This document shows positions 1 to 13,630 of a DNA stretch of 64,000 nucleotides, one piece after another. Position numbers and translations under genes: made by a program. The stretch is from NCBI GenBank assembly GCA_014898425.1, contig RCSZ01000001.1:744001-808000 (forward strand), read 5' to 3'. The notes beneath the pieces were generated by a model. That model was not told the origin of the DNA. It was given only the letters and a program-made list of their open reading frames with translations, and made no database searches. Origin of the DNA: Botryotinia globosa. Taxonomy: Eukaryota > Ascomycota > Leotiomycetes > Helotiales > Sclerotiniaceae. Positions within the stretch are counted from its first letter, which is position 1. Every line of letters begins with the position of its first letter.

Positions 1-603
1 AATTAATTGAAATAATGATTCTAATGTTATATTAAACTATTATTTAATTAATAACAATTCTATTGTATTTAATATTTTCAATCGTTTTTTATATCAAATA
101 TTGTTTATATTTAATATTTTCAATCGTTTTTCATATCAAATATTGTTTATATTTAACAATTAATTTCCAAGCTAAACCTATATTAATTAAAATATTAAAA
201 AGCTTATTATTAGTATATTATTTATCATCAAGATTACTATATTTAATATAGTAATTCGTTTCAAATTGATTTTTTTTCTTTTGCATATATTTATAATATC
301 TATATTTCTTTTCTTTATAATTAAGTAAAAAATGATTATCCTTATCTTGATTAAATAATACAAAAGGAATTATTTACTAAAATATTCACTATAAGATTTC
401 AAACAAAAGTTCAAAGAACTATTATCATAAAAACATCAATATAAGAAAAAAATTTGAATACATGTACTTCATTTTGGAAATATTTTTTAATAAGAATTAA
501 TAATTCGCTTAATCTGATTAATAAAATTCAAAATATTTAAATAAAAATTATATATCGTAAAATAATGTTTCGAAATATTATTATATATAAACAAAATCTT
601 ATT
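1..603. other. AT-rich sequence, no recognisable feature
   Basis: Low-complexity AT DNA. A roughly 47-bp phrase (TATTTAATATTTTCAATCG and following) is repeated in tandem at about 65-160. It explains the short plus-strand open frame there, which is not a gene. Nothing else is supportable. Confidence 0.6.
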
Positions 604-612
604 ATAATATAA

Positions 613-1185
613 CGGTAAATTACTCTGATACTATTAAAACCTTAATAAATTACTCTCATACTACTAAAATTAATATCTTTTTACTTTTATACTATTTAGA
701 TTATAATCAAAAGAAATTAGATTCTATTATAAATTTAATACTCCTATTATAGATTTTCTACTCTGGTTATAAATTCCATATTTTTATTATAGATTCTATA
801 CTCCTTATTACTCTTTTTTTCCCCTTTTCTTTTTCAAAAGAATAAAAAATATATCTATCTAATTCTAATTAGTTTTTCCCCCCGTATTTCAAGTTTATAT
901 AGAATTAATTGAATGATAATAAATCAATACTAATAAAACATTAAAATCCGAAAATAAAAAATAGTATATTTTAAATCTATCAATAGAATTATAGAATTTA
1001 TAATAATAGAATCTATAATAAGAAAATTATAGAATCTATAGAATCTATATATATAAAATTAAAGTCTATTACAAAATGTAACTTTTTTTGATTAAAATCT
1101 AAATAACATGAAAGTAAAAAGATATTAATTTTAATAGCATAAAAATGGTTTATTAGATTTTTAGTGGTGTGAAAGTAATTTACCG
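613..1185. mobile_element. Mutator-type miniature element, copy 1 (573 bp)
   Basis: Long terminal inverted repeats of about 110 bp start CGGTAAATTACT at the left and end AGTAATTTACCG at the right. The inner TIR includes the shared phrase AATATCTTTTTACTTT. It is flanked by a 9-bp direct repeat, ATAATATAA (604-612) and ATAATATGA (1186-1194), differing by one G/A transition. Long TIRs plus 9-bp TSDs are typical of Mutator-like elements. There is no transposase frame, so it is non-autonomous or decayed. Two further copies lie at 9306-9805 and 18937-19458. Confidence 0.85.
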
Positions 1186-1194
1186 ATAATATGA

Positions 1195-3090
1195 TTGAAA
1201 ATCATATATAATCAGGAGAAAAATATACTAAAAAAAGTCTAAATCCTTAATTATTGTATTAAATATCTCTTAAACATTTATATTGGAATTATTCTCAATG
1301 TAAATTTCAAAAGAAATATTATTCCATTTGAAAAATATATTTTATTAATATTCAAATTCTTTGAAATTGTTGATCATTATTTCATATGATTTTTGATATA
1401 TACCAAAAAGATTATTTAAATTGATTTAAGAATAATCTCTAATCACATTCGAGAGTACAATGCAAAAGATTATTATAATCATTCCAAATAATATATAGAT
1501 TTTTAAAAGATCGATAAAATAATAGCTCTAATTATATTGATTACTGTTTTGATTATTCTTATAATTGAAATAATCAGAATAATTGCAATCCTTATCGTTT
1601 TTATTATTTCTATTACTTTTATTATTACACCAATTATTTTTATAATTATTATTAGAATTATTCAAATTATTATTATTATTATTAACATTTAAGAGTTTTA
1701 GAAAATGATTTATGAAAAAAAGAAATAGAATTCAAGTATTCTTAGAATTATATAATAAGAATAATTTTTTATATACATCGAGAAAGATAATTAGATTGTT
1801 TATACTTTATTAGTAATTAGATTTATCACCATCCTCAACATATATACTTTATTTGAAATTGATCGATTCAAAACTATAAACGATATATTCAAAAATATTA
1901 TGTATTAATATCTGTAGTTTCAAATGATTAAAAGAATATATAAAATAAAATTCAGTGCTATGACCAGATCGTTTTCGAAAAAATAATTATGAAAAAATAT
2001 CTTTTGTAATACTACAATCAATACTTATCAAAATAGTGATTGAGTTTATTGAAAAATTTAGGTTAGAAAATCGAATTCAAGCTTTGAAATTTTCCAAGAA
2101 TTGAACCAATATTTTCGATTGATTAAAAAGTTTGGGAGTTTAATAGAGGCAAGGAAGAGCCTTAGGACTTTAGATTTATAGAACTAAGAAGAGAATTGGA
2201 GAAGAATTTAGATGAAGACTTGAATGAAATTCAATAGGGATGTCGAATTGAAGGACTTAGAAGAAGGTTGAGAACTAGATTAATGAAATTTATTCTAAAT
2301 TTTCGGCTTAAAAGTGCTTTCGGTGTCTTTATACATGTCAGAAGCAAGACGCTAGTAAAGTTTACGAAATAACATAGTACTAGGATTATTTTTGTGACTC
2401 CTTTCAGATTTATTAGATAGATCCATGAGACCTACTAGATTTATCAAAGTAGAATAGTAGAGCAACAGTACCGGTGATAATATTGATTTTCATGTGGTTG
2501 GTAAACATTTAAGATCTGTGATCTGCAATTATTTGAATGGTATGAAGATATATCAAATTAAAGATTTTAAATAAAATCAAAACAGTTGAGTCATTATGAA
2601 AATCTTTTTAATTTCAAGTAGATTTTATAGGGTTATTTGAACATGATTCTTTCATTTTATTCAATGTGAATATATATCATTTCAAAGTAATATTTGAATT
2701 CATTATTAAGAGATAATGATTGAAACCCCGATTCTAATATTATCAAAAAGATTAAAAACAAGTAACTAAATACTTTCGATTAAAAATAAAAATCTTGTAA
2801 AAGTTGAATTGAAATTAAAAGTTATTGGATTTATCAAGTTCAAGAATTTATCGATATTAATAATTAAAAAGGTTTAAAGAAAAGAAAAAAGAAGAATATC
2901 TAAATAGAAAATCAATCAAAGTGATATGTCAATTATTCGAAATAAATATTGATATAAAAGCTAGGTAATAAAAAAAAGAAATCTTATAAACCCAAATCTA
3001 TCTTTTGAAAATTGAAAGTAATGTTTGATTCTTTTTTATAATTACAATAGAAATGATTATTTATTAATGAAATTTCAGAATATAATATAA
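1195..3090. other. AT-rich spacer with a less-AT pocket
   Basis: Mostly low-complexity AT DNA. Around 2080-2530 the composition is noticeably less AT, with phrases such as GAGGCAAGGAAGAGCC and AGCAACAGTACCGGTG. No open frame of useful length, RNA gene or repeat end was found. It may be old unique DNA trapped between transposons (inference). Confidence 0.5.
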
Positions 3091-3153
3091 TATTTCGATG
3101 GTGCAAATAGGAATTCTATATAATATCTTTACAATATTTTATATTATATAATA

Positions 3154-6100
3154 CAAATTGATATAATATTCCAAAATCAAGATATCTTCGTATTTCCGAT
3201 TTTATTATATAGAATTAATTCTTTATATCCTTTATAAATCTTTTCATTTAATCTAACAATTGCTTTTATAATAATATTGCTAAATAGCGAGTTTATAATA
3301 TTGGATTGTTTTTTATAATTATTAAACTCTAGATTTATATATTTATTAGATTTATAATTTTTATTCAATTTTAATCAACTTTATATAATTAAAAAAAAAA
3401 GAAATAAAATGAATATTCAAATGTTTTTTTTTCTTAATATTATAACAAAATATTATTTCGAGTATATTAGATATTATTAAAAAATAATTTGATATTTTTG
3501 AATATAATATAAAAAGCAAATATATAATTATTATAAACCTTACAATATTATTCAATATTTTTATAATATTTTATACAAATATATTTAATATAGTTTTTAC
3601 AAAGGAATTTATTAGCTTTATAATTAATTTTATAATTACTACTATCTTTATCAATATTATTATTCCTTTTACATCTCTCAATACCCATACCCAATCCTTT
3701 GCCTATATTACATCTATCATTAGCTCTAAAACCTTTACAAAAATAGCTAAATCTAATAATATAAATAGTATTAGAAACAATATACTCTTTAAATCTAAAA
3801 ATATATAATCTAAGAAAATCTTTTATAATTTTATATCAAAAAAAAGTTTTATTTTGAATTATACCTAATATTAGAATTAAAGATTACTTGTTAAATATAA
3901 ACTTTTGGTTTTATTTAATCAATCCTTTATCTTTGCTTTTCAATAATATTTTATAGAAATTATTAAAGATTTTTTTTTAAATAATATTTCAATAATTTTG
4001 CTTATAATTATAAACTAGATTATTATTTTTATAATTAATAATATTTGCGATTCATTTTATAATAAATATAATTAATAAAAAGTATTACAAATATTAAATA
4101 TTATATTTCTAATTATTTTAGAAATTTAATATAATTATATGATTATAGAAATCCTTATTTTCTTTATAAATCTAAATAATAAAGTAATTATAATAAATAA
4201 AACCCTTATTCTTAATAAAATTTTTATATAAATAAAGAAATATTCAGTTATTATCAAATCCTTCAATTATAAAATTAGCAAATATTTTAACAAAATCATT
4301 TGAATTATTTTATTCATTAAAATAATCTATTTTTTTATTTTCTTTAATATTAATAGTTTTTTTAAATTAATTGAAAAAAAATATATTATAATTCGATATA
4401 ATTCAAATTATTAAAAATATTACTTTTTTTTTAAATGTAATCAATTCTTTTTCTATATTTATTATAATTATTGAATAGATATATATAAGAAATTAGCAAA
4501 TATTAATTATACAATATTATTCAAATATACTAATTATTATAATCTATTCAAAACTAAATATAATAAATATTCTATTATTTTTTAATACAAAAACAATATT
4601 ATAATACTTTTTATCAAAAATAAATTCAAAACTATTTGGAAAATAAAGAAGATTTAATATAAAATAATTAATATACTTATTAAAATCCTTAAAACAGAAA
4701 TACCCAATATTTCTATAATTACAATTATAAAACCTATTAACAAATATAAGTATAATATTATTATTATTTAATATAAATAGATTGAATCTATTCCTATCAT
4801 TAATCAAACTTTAATTTAGAATTAGATATAAACTTTTATAATTATAATTTAAATATAAGCTTTTGTAATTGTAATTTAGATATTTATTTTCTTTTGAATA
4901 AAAATCCTTAGGTTATATTCGAAAACAAATAAAAAAAAGAATAAGGATATCTCTTGTTATATATAAAGTTTTGATAAATTTAATATATTCAATTTGAAAA
5001 AAATATTTTGTTAATATTAATATAATATAATAGGCTTTGTAATAAAATCTATAATTGATAAATCCAATAATACAATTTATAGATTTATTAAATCAATATC
5101 AACAAAAACACTTTTGTATATACAATAATTCTTATAATATTCGATATTTAATAAATCGATATTATATATATTTAAAAATTCTAAATAATTATTAATATAT
5201 AAATTCAAAATTATTTAAACTATAATTATTATATTCCAATAAACTCCTAGGATTTTAAGAACCCTAAAGAATTAGATTACTCTTGAATCATAATATATAT
5301 ATACAAAAATATTAGTTTATATATATAATAATACTACTTTATATATAATAAAAATCTTCTCTAAATTGATATAAATAGAAACACTATACTCAATCTATAT
5401 TACCAATTAAATAATAATAAAATAATTAATTATATATTATATCTAATCCTATTATTTTAATATTTAATAAAAAATGATTTTAATATTTAGTATTATATAT
5501 TTGAATTAGAAATATAATCCAAATATAAAGGTTTGAATTTAATACACTAATCTAATAATAATAATATAGATTTTATTAATATCCTTAGTAAATCTATACA
5601 TAGAGCTAATTATATTATTGATTTCATTTTTTCAAATATTCCTTTTATTAGAATTATTATCAAAAAAGATATACACAATAGTTCAAATTATAAAATATAA
5701 ATCATTATTATCCCAAAATAAAGTACAACCCTATTGAAATAATATTATTATAGAATTCTAAAAATAAAATTGGGAAAACTCTTTGATTTAATATATATTA
5801 ATATAATCTGTCTTTTTAATCCTTTTTCTTTTGTAAATAAAATTGCAATTAAAATATATATAATAGATTTTACAATAATAATAAATATTACTATTTATAT
5901 AATTGATAAGTTTAATAAAGAAAATAATAAAGCTATATTATAATAGATTTTCGAATACAAGGAGATATATCAAAATTATTTTTATAAATATAATACTTTA
6001 AATAAAAATATCCTTCAAACAATTTGAATCTTTTATAAAATAGTTCAATAAATAAAATATAATTATTAAAAGAATATTATAAATAAAATCAAAAATAACA

Positions 6101-9100
6101 AAAAGTTTTATAGAATTATTAATTAATATAAATTAAGATTTAATCTAAAATTACTTTTATTATTTATTAATAGAAATCTTATTGAAGATATTATAAAAAA
6201 AGCTGAGATTTTGTATAAAAAGATTCTCAATTGTTTTAATATTTTTAATGATTTTGAATACAATCCTTTTGAAAATTGAAATAGATCGAATACTTTAAAA
6301 TGATTTTAATTTATTTTGATAAAAAAGATTAAATATAATATTATTAGGATTTCTAATATCTCTTTAAATATTGATTATATTATAATATAAATATTCAAGA
6401 TTTATTGATTAATAATTGATAATGTTTTATATAAACTTTATAATTGATATCTAATATTCAATTTCATTTTGTAAATCTAGAAATTTGTTAAGATAATTAT
6501 ATTATTTAAGATTAATAAAAAGGATAGATTCTTTATTTGTTTTTAATAATCAATTGTATTTATTTTTTATATTTCAAAAAATCTAAAGAAAATTGTGATT
6601 TATTGTTTGATATAAATTATATTGATTAATAATATTCTTAGTTTATAATATAAAGAAACTCTTTTTAAAAAAGCTATTATAGATTTAATTATCTGTTTTA
6701 TATACAATATAAAAACTGCCTTTTCCTAAGAATTAAAAGTTATTATAATCATTATAAATATTTAAGATATTTTCAATACATTCTTAAAGCGAAGATTATT
6801 GAAAAGAATAATTAGATAAAACTAGCCCCTAATCTTTCTAAGATTAATCGATTTCTTTTTTATTAATCGATATATTCAAATCCACTTAGAGAATTCAATT
6901 ATATTTAATTACAGGATTGTATATAGAATGTTATAAAGCTTTCTCTTTTTCTTAATATTATATATATTATATCTAATTAAGCTTATATTATAGAATACAA
7001 AACTATATTTTGGATATATTAATAATCTTTATTTATATTAAGCTTTTTAGTTTCTGAATATTAATATTTTTGTTTTAATAAATAATATAAAAAAAATCCT
7101 TGAATAGAGTAATAATAATAAGATTATCTTTATCCTTAAAAAACTTGAAATGATTTATTTTATTAAAAAAAAAGAGAATTATATTCCTTTCTATATTATT
7201 AATAAAAAATTTATTATTATATTAATTATTATAATTAAAAATGAAATATAATCTATTTTAAAATGATTTAGAGTTTAATTCAATAAAAAACTTTTTTTTA
7301 AAAAATATATAATTATAAAAGCTATTAAAGCTTGAATAATAATATATTATATTCATAATCTTATAAAAACGATTGATAGCTCTTCAATCTCAGTTTTATA
7401 TAAAATTATTATTATTTATATTATTCCTTTTTTTATATATAGAATCAAAATATAATTCGATAATAAAACAAAATTATCTTATATTCAATATATTATCTAT
7501 AACCTTATTATTTTCTTTTAAATAAGCTAATATATTGATCTATTAGAACAAATATTTATTTTAATATTCAAAGGTATACTTTTGATTTGAAAGATTATTC
7601 CAATAATTATTTTTTTTTAAAATATAAGTATTCTATTTATTAATATAATATTAAACAAAATCAAGCTTTGTTTTATTATATATATTTAATTAATAAATAT
7701 TTTTTATTTTATAATTTATTGAATTATATTTTTATTTATTATTAGAAATAGAAATACTAATTAATAATAGAAATCTAAAACCAAAATTCAGCATTTAGAA
7801 ATAATCCTTTTTAATATTATATATTCTATATTATAATCTCTATATTTCTTTTCAAAATATTAAACAAATCTAATAAAGAATATTAATAAAGAAATAGTAG
7901 CTATTAATTTCAAGAAATAATAATCTTATTTCCTTTCTAATAAGATTTCAATCTTTTCAAATAATTCTAAATAAATTATTAATAAAAAAAGATTTATTGA
8001 ATATAGATATACAATATATTAAAATAAAGAGTAAGTTATTATTAGCTTAGATTTAATTAATAATATCTTGTATATCTTTGATTTAGAAACAATCAGAGTT
8101 TATATAAGCTTTAAATATATTCTAAAAACTCTTTTATTTAACAAATAATATTTATAGCTTTATATTAATAATATTTTAATAATTTAATATTTATATAGCA
8201 ATATATTCGATTTTTTCTAATAAACTTTTTATATTTATTAAGATACTATATAGATTTTTGATATTAGAATTCATTAATCCTTTAAATATATAAATATTAA
8301 GGAAAACAAAATCGTTAATAAACTTATCGATCTTGAAGTTTGCAAATCTGTTTAGGATTTAAAATTTGCTTTAATATTGATTATTAATAAAATAGGGATT
8401 ATTGTTAAAAAGCTTTATAATCAAATGAAGTAGTTTTAATAGAAAAAACAATAATCTATTCTTTTAAGCATTTATAACAAATGAAATCTTGCCTATACAA
8501 TTAAGCTTCCTTCAAAACTAAACCTACTAAGAAAAATACTATATTGTATTCTAATTATATATATAAAATACAGGGATTTTATATAATATTATAAAAAGTT
8601 CTAATATTAAAATATCAATTTGGAATATTTCTATAATTATTAAAAGATTTCTAAATATTTAATATTATATTATAAATCGCTAACTCAATTCAGAAAATAA
8701 TTTAAACAATCATTTTTATTTTCATCCTTATCAATAATAAAAGACTTTAATTATTTCTCGTTTTTAATATTATAATCACTAATATTAACCAAATTCTTTG
8801 AAATCATCTAATTCTATATTAATATCTACCCCTATTAAGAATATCTAATTATCTCTTTCCCTTTTTTTTTTTCTCTTTTTTTTTTCTTAATCAAATCTTA
8901 CTCTTTTTTTATCTAATTTAAAATAGCAATTAAAGAATACAGTAGAAATATTATTTGATATCTATATATTTTATAAATATATATCTTTATAGCTTATATT
9001 TATTTATTTTTAAAAAATTATATTTAATTCTTTAAAATCCTGGAAATATTGTTAATCTCATTTCAATTAATAAAGAAGAAATCACTCAAATAGACTTTGA

Positions 9101-9246
9101 TTTTTGTATATATAAATTATTTTTTAAAATATTAAATAAGTTTATAGTTTAGTATATTCCTATACCCTTTAGGAGGTTCCTAGGGTTAATTTTAAACCGA
9201 TTTAATAAATATTAATAAATACTACTATTATTACTACTACTACTAC
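3154..9246 (+). mobile_element. Tad-like LINE retrotransposon, copy A, RIP-degraded (~6.1 kb)
   Basis: Near-full-length copy, 5' end at 3154 (CAAATTGATATAATATTCC, a decayed CAGATCGATACAATATCC), 3' end in (TAC)n at about 9225-9246. It is flanked by a perfect 14-bp TSD TATATTATATAATA (3140-3153, 9247-9260). Plus-strand decayed translation around 8290-8380 reads like an RNase H C-terminal motif (INIKENKIVNKLIDLE, compare GH..I.GNE.AD.LA). The next ~200 codons resemble the Cys/His-containing tail after RNase H in Tad-clade elements. About 7170-7500 resembles the region after reverse transcriptase. Many TAA/TAG codons sit where Gln is expected. Reverse transcriptase and endonuclease catalytic residues could not be recognised. 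Inserted into H3; not functional. Confidence 0.82.
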
Positions 9247-9305
9247 TATATTATATAATACTCAATTAGAATATAATATTTGAATTGTATTTCTGATTGA
9301 ATATT

Positions 9306-9805
9306 TTATTATACTTAGATACTATTAAAACCTTAATAAATTACTTTTATGCTATTAAAATTAAATCCTTTTTGTTTTTATATCATTTAAATTCTAATCA
9401 AAAATCATTAGACTTTATAATAAATTCTATTTATAAATAGATAAATTCTAGAATTTTGAATATAATATTTAATAAACAAATACAATTATAGATCATAGAT
9501 TTTATTATATTATTATAGATTCTATATTTTCATTGTAGATTCTATATTCCTATTATCCTTTCTTTTTTCCTTTTTTCTTTCTAAAAACAATAAAAAATAT
9601 ATTAGAATTTAAAAATGAAAAATAGAATATTTAGAATCTATAATAAAATAATAGAATCTATAAAATCTATATATATGAGATTAGAATTTATTATAAAATC
9701 TAGCTTTTTTTAAAAAATCTAAATAATATAAAAATAAAAAGATATCAATTTTAATGATATAAAAGTAATTTATTAGACTTTTAGTAGTGTGAAAGTAATT
9801 TATCG
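9306..9805. mobile_element. Mutator-type miniature element, copy 2 (500 bp)
   Basis: Same long-TIR family as 613-1185. The right TIR ends GTGAAAGTAATTTATCG, and the left end is decayed but the following phrase GATACTATTAAAACC matches copy 1. It is flanked by TTGAATATT (9297-9305) and TTGAATATA (9806-9814), an 8/9 match. It is inserted in the H3 element just right of the LINE insertion. Confidence 0.78.
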
Positions 9806-10665
9806 TTGAATATAATATATATATTTTTAGTATAATAAAAATATCATCGAAATATAATTAATTAATCTTTGTAATTAATTTTTATAAATTCTATAATTAG
9901 TTTTTACAAATCTTATAATTAATCTTTATCAGTATTGAAATTATAGGTTTAAAAAATGAAAACTATAGAATTAAAATCTAAAATGATTAGTTATCTTTTG
10001 AAATAAATTTTAGTTAAAAAATAGAACTCTAATTAAAAAAAAATAAATCATATTTAAAAATTCTAATAAAATTCCATTAATAATTAATTTTTGAATCATA
10101 TTATTATATATTATATTAAAACTTTATTCGAAATATAATAAATTCTATAAATTTGAAATTATTATATATATACAACCTTATAAATAAATGATTGAAAATA
10201 ATCAGAAAATTTAAAATATATATATTAATCTCTAAAATAATATTATATATTGAATTACAAAAATTTAAAATTACTATTATATAAAATATAACTTTTTTAG
10301 TTTTTTATATCAATTTTTTAAAACTTATAATATAATTATTATATTATATTATATAATAATTTTAATATTATGTTTACTATTATTTTATTAAAAGCTTTTT
10401 TCATTAAATTCCTGATTGAATAAAATATTGATATTGTATAAATATTTGAGTATTATTAATAATATTGAATATTATAAAAATATTATCTTATTAATATTAA
10501 TATTATTTAAAAATTCGAATACTATTTAGAATTTCGAGTATTATAGAAATATCATTTTATTAATACTAGCATTGCTTAGAGATTCAGGAATTATAAAACT
10601 ATTATCTTATAAATATTAATATTATATTTCTATTATTTTATATCCCTACTTGTATTATTAAAATA

Positions 10666-13630
10666 TTATCTTTCTAATTATTATATTAATTATATTTTTG
10701 TTTTAATGTGATATATACAAATCCTATTATTCAAGCGATTAATCTTTGTTACGTTAGAGTGTTAATTCTTATCCCTTAGATTGCTGAAAATGAGTTTCTT
10801 TGTTTAATAAATACTTATTAATTAATTGGATTATTAAGATTCCTTGAATTTAATACAATACTTATTTCTTTATTATTAATATAAAATTCAATCAATATTA
10901 TTTCAATATCAAAATTTCGAATATAATAAAATATATTAATTTCTAATCTTTATTTTTCCGATATATTATAAAAATTCGAAATTTGAAATCAAGATTCTAT
11001 ATTATAAATAATATAATCAAAAAACTATTAAAACAAATATTCTATTTAATAAGATTTTATTATTCAAGGAATATTATACAAACTACTTTTGAAGCTCATT
11101 TTCAACAATCTAAAGAATATTCTTAAAACTATTGAAAATTTTATTTTGTTTTTATTGACTATTTAGATTATGGGGAAAAAGAAATTATAATTGAAATATA
11201 TCTTTTCAAAAGTATGAGAATTTTAAAACATCATGAATTATTAATAATTTATATATATCTCATTTCAGGTAAACCTTTATATAATGAAATTCAGTAAGCT
11301 TTTTATATAAATATTATTTCAATCAATTCCAATAATCTTGGATATTTAGAGTGTATTCGAATCGATTTTCGATTTATTTTATAAAATCTCTAATAATATT
11401 AAAACGGTAAGGGTATTCAAACTAATATATTTAAGTAATATTTGAATAATATTAAAAACTAATAGGGATAAATAATAATAAAGATTTATTAATAAATTAT
11501 TTTGTAAAACTTTAAAAAGCTGTTTTATAATCAATATATAACAATCTTGAAAACATTTATTATTTTAATTTATTTAGATTATTAAAAATCAAATAATTCC
11601 CAATAATTTATTTTATAATTTCAAGTATTTTATAAATCTATTATTTGAATTTACTAAGCATTTTTTATTAAATAAATAAAATCTAATAATTGAAATAAAT
11701 CGAAATAAATTGATTCGAATGGATTCTTAAGAGAGATGTTATTTATAATTTTATTTTCATTTCAAATATCAATACGGGTATTAGTTGTTTGTAAGAAATA
11801 AAGATCCCATTAAGATATACATTAATTCCTATTATAGATTTAAGATATTTTCAAATATAATAATCTAACTGGTAGTTATAATAGCAATATTAAAAAAATA
11901 AGTGGAAGGCGGAATTAAAAAAATCAAATCTAAAGTATTTGAAAGTTTGTTTGCTTAGTCTCAATCTACCTTTTCGTTATAACAATTCATTCTATTATTC
12001 AAGATTTTTTAAAAGGTTTTCATTTGTTGGTAGGGCAAAATAAGTGAATAAAAAGATTCAAATGAAGGTTACGGGGTTCATCAACTAAATAGATCCACAG
12101 ATTTAATTTTCGTTCTTTTCTATAATAAAAAACGGCGAAAATAATGATTATATAACAAAAGCTCTTCTCTCCAATTGAACTTAAATTACAATAGACTAGC
12201 AATTCTCCTAGTTTTTCAAATTCCTTAATATCTTTTTAAAAATTTCAAGAATCTCGAATAAGACTCTATAAAAACCTATCAATTATCAATTGATTCCAGC
12301 TTGTATACAGACTGCCGTAACAATTTGAGATATTTACGATTATGATTTGGATATATTTGAATTTCAAATTGCTGGATTCAATGTTTATTATCTCATATTG
12401 TGCTGTCTATTTTTGCATATTGATTATATCATTAGATAATTTATATCCAACAATCCTATAATATATAAGATTCATATCATCTAATCCAAAAGTGAAGATT
12501 CTAACAATTGGATGTTTATGATGTGGAATGTTAGCAAAAAGCTTTTTGTGAAAAGATATGATTGCTATATAATTAGATTAATTAATAAACAAAATGGTTT
12601 TAGGGAATAAATAACACACCTTCGCACCCCACATTTTGCTCTTCTACAAATTTATATACACCATCATCCAAAAACAGCTTTGCGAACTCTTGTTCATCTT
12701 CAAAATGATTTAGTAAATATTTGATATATAATAAGAATAATATACTTACTTCATTATCATTGTATGAAAATGCTACATTGGAGAGTTGGAAGTACTTCTC
12801 TAAAAATACCTTGATTTTTGAGGAAACATTATCTAGAAAAACGCCTAGGGTTATAACTATTTTTCACGTTTTGATTTTTTTTCAATATTAAAAGAAATAA
12901 CCTTGAAAGCTAATTGGAATAACAAGACGAAAAGTTGAGAATTACACTAGTAATATTTATATAACCTCTTACATCCTCATTTTCTATTAATATTGAGTTT
13001 CTGTTGTGGATTATTACGTTATATTCTTGCCGAGGAATTTGTGTACAATATCAATAGGTTTCAAGATTTTGTACAAAGGGAAAGGAGAACAAGAAGAAAG
13101 TATCTCTTAACATTAGTAATAATATTATTGAAAGAATAACTGAATACTACATCATGTATACAATCATCTGCAACTATTAGAATTCAGATAATATTTCGGA
13201 TTATCTTTCTCCGAATATCCGTATTAGGATAAAAGATTAATAATTTCTTTTCAATCGATCGATATAATAATATTTACTCATTGAAATAAGCTTTCAAATA
13301 TTAAAACATATTCAATAATTTCAAATTAATAGATAGCATTATTTGTTATCAATAATATAAGCTTTTTCTCAATAACTAAAAACAATAAAGGGCTTATTAA
13401 TACTCTCTATAATTATATATAATATTTCTTAAAATCTATATCAATAGTATTATTCCTTAAGTTTACATAAAAGATTGTTTCATATCAAAACTCATTTTAT
13501 TTAAAATCTGACTACAGATGAATATTTTATCCTTAATGATATCAAAGTTTTACATTAAACAAAACTTTTTATAATAATAAAAGAAATACATTAATCATTT
13601 TAATTCTTTTTTTTTCTATATAATTATTTA
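10666..13630. other. AT-rich spacer with mixed-composition islands
   Basis: AT-rich DNA. About 11,750-13,160 is less AT than its surroundings (for example GGAAGGCGGAATT near 11,906 and CACCTTCGCACCCCAC near 12,617). Only one stop-free frame of interest was found (12600-12863, minus, listed separately), plus a shorter minus frame near 13,070-13,180. No RNA gene or transposon end was recognised. Confidence 0.5.
12600..12863 (-). pseudogene. possible gene relic, 87-codon stop-free frame
   Basis: The minus strand from 12863 to a TAA at 12600 has no internal stop. It encodes an ordinary-looking peptide, for example VFLDNVSSKIKVFLEKYFQL near its start and EDEQEFAKLFLDDGVYKF further on, with balanced acidic, basic and hydrophobic residues. 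That is unusual in DNA where about one codon in ten should be a stop by chance. There is no ATG start; a TGA precedes the frame. Within it lies GTAAGT followed by TACTAAAT and GAAG, an intron-like layout of 52 bases. Removing it shifts into a frame that soon stops, so the uninterrupted reading is more plausible. I do not recognise the family. It could be an old gene fragment caught between transposons, or chance. Confidence 0.3.

Larger units (their letters stand above)
3093..10663 (+). mobile_element. H-family TA-flanked element, interrupted copy H3
   Basis: The left end (TTTCGATGGTGCAAATAGG) and right end (CCTACTTGTATTATTAAAA) match the ends of the intact copy at 51027-51934 after allowing transitions. 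Both are bounded by TA (3091-3092 and 10664-10665). The copy is split by a 6.1-kb LINE (3154-9246) and by a Mutator-type miniature element (9306-9805). Removing these and their TSDs leaves about 0.95 kb, close to the intact length. No coding capacity is visible. TA duplication suggests Tc1/mariner-superfamily mobilisation (inference). Confidence 0.8.

Noticed and set aside
4544..4807. Minus-strand 87-codon frame
   Set aside because: Asn/Ile/Phe/Tyr-rich product of AT sequence, antisense within LINE copy A; the homologous stretch in copy C has no intact equivalent.
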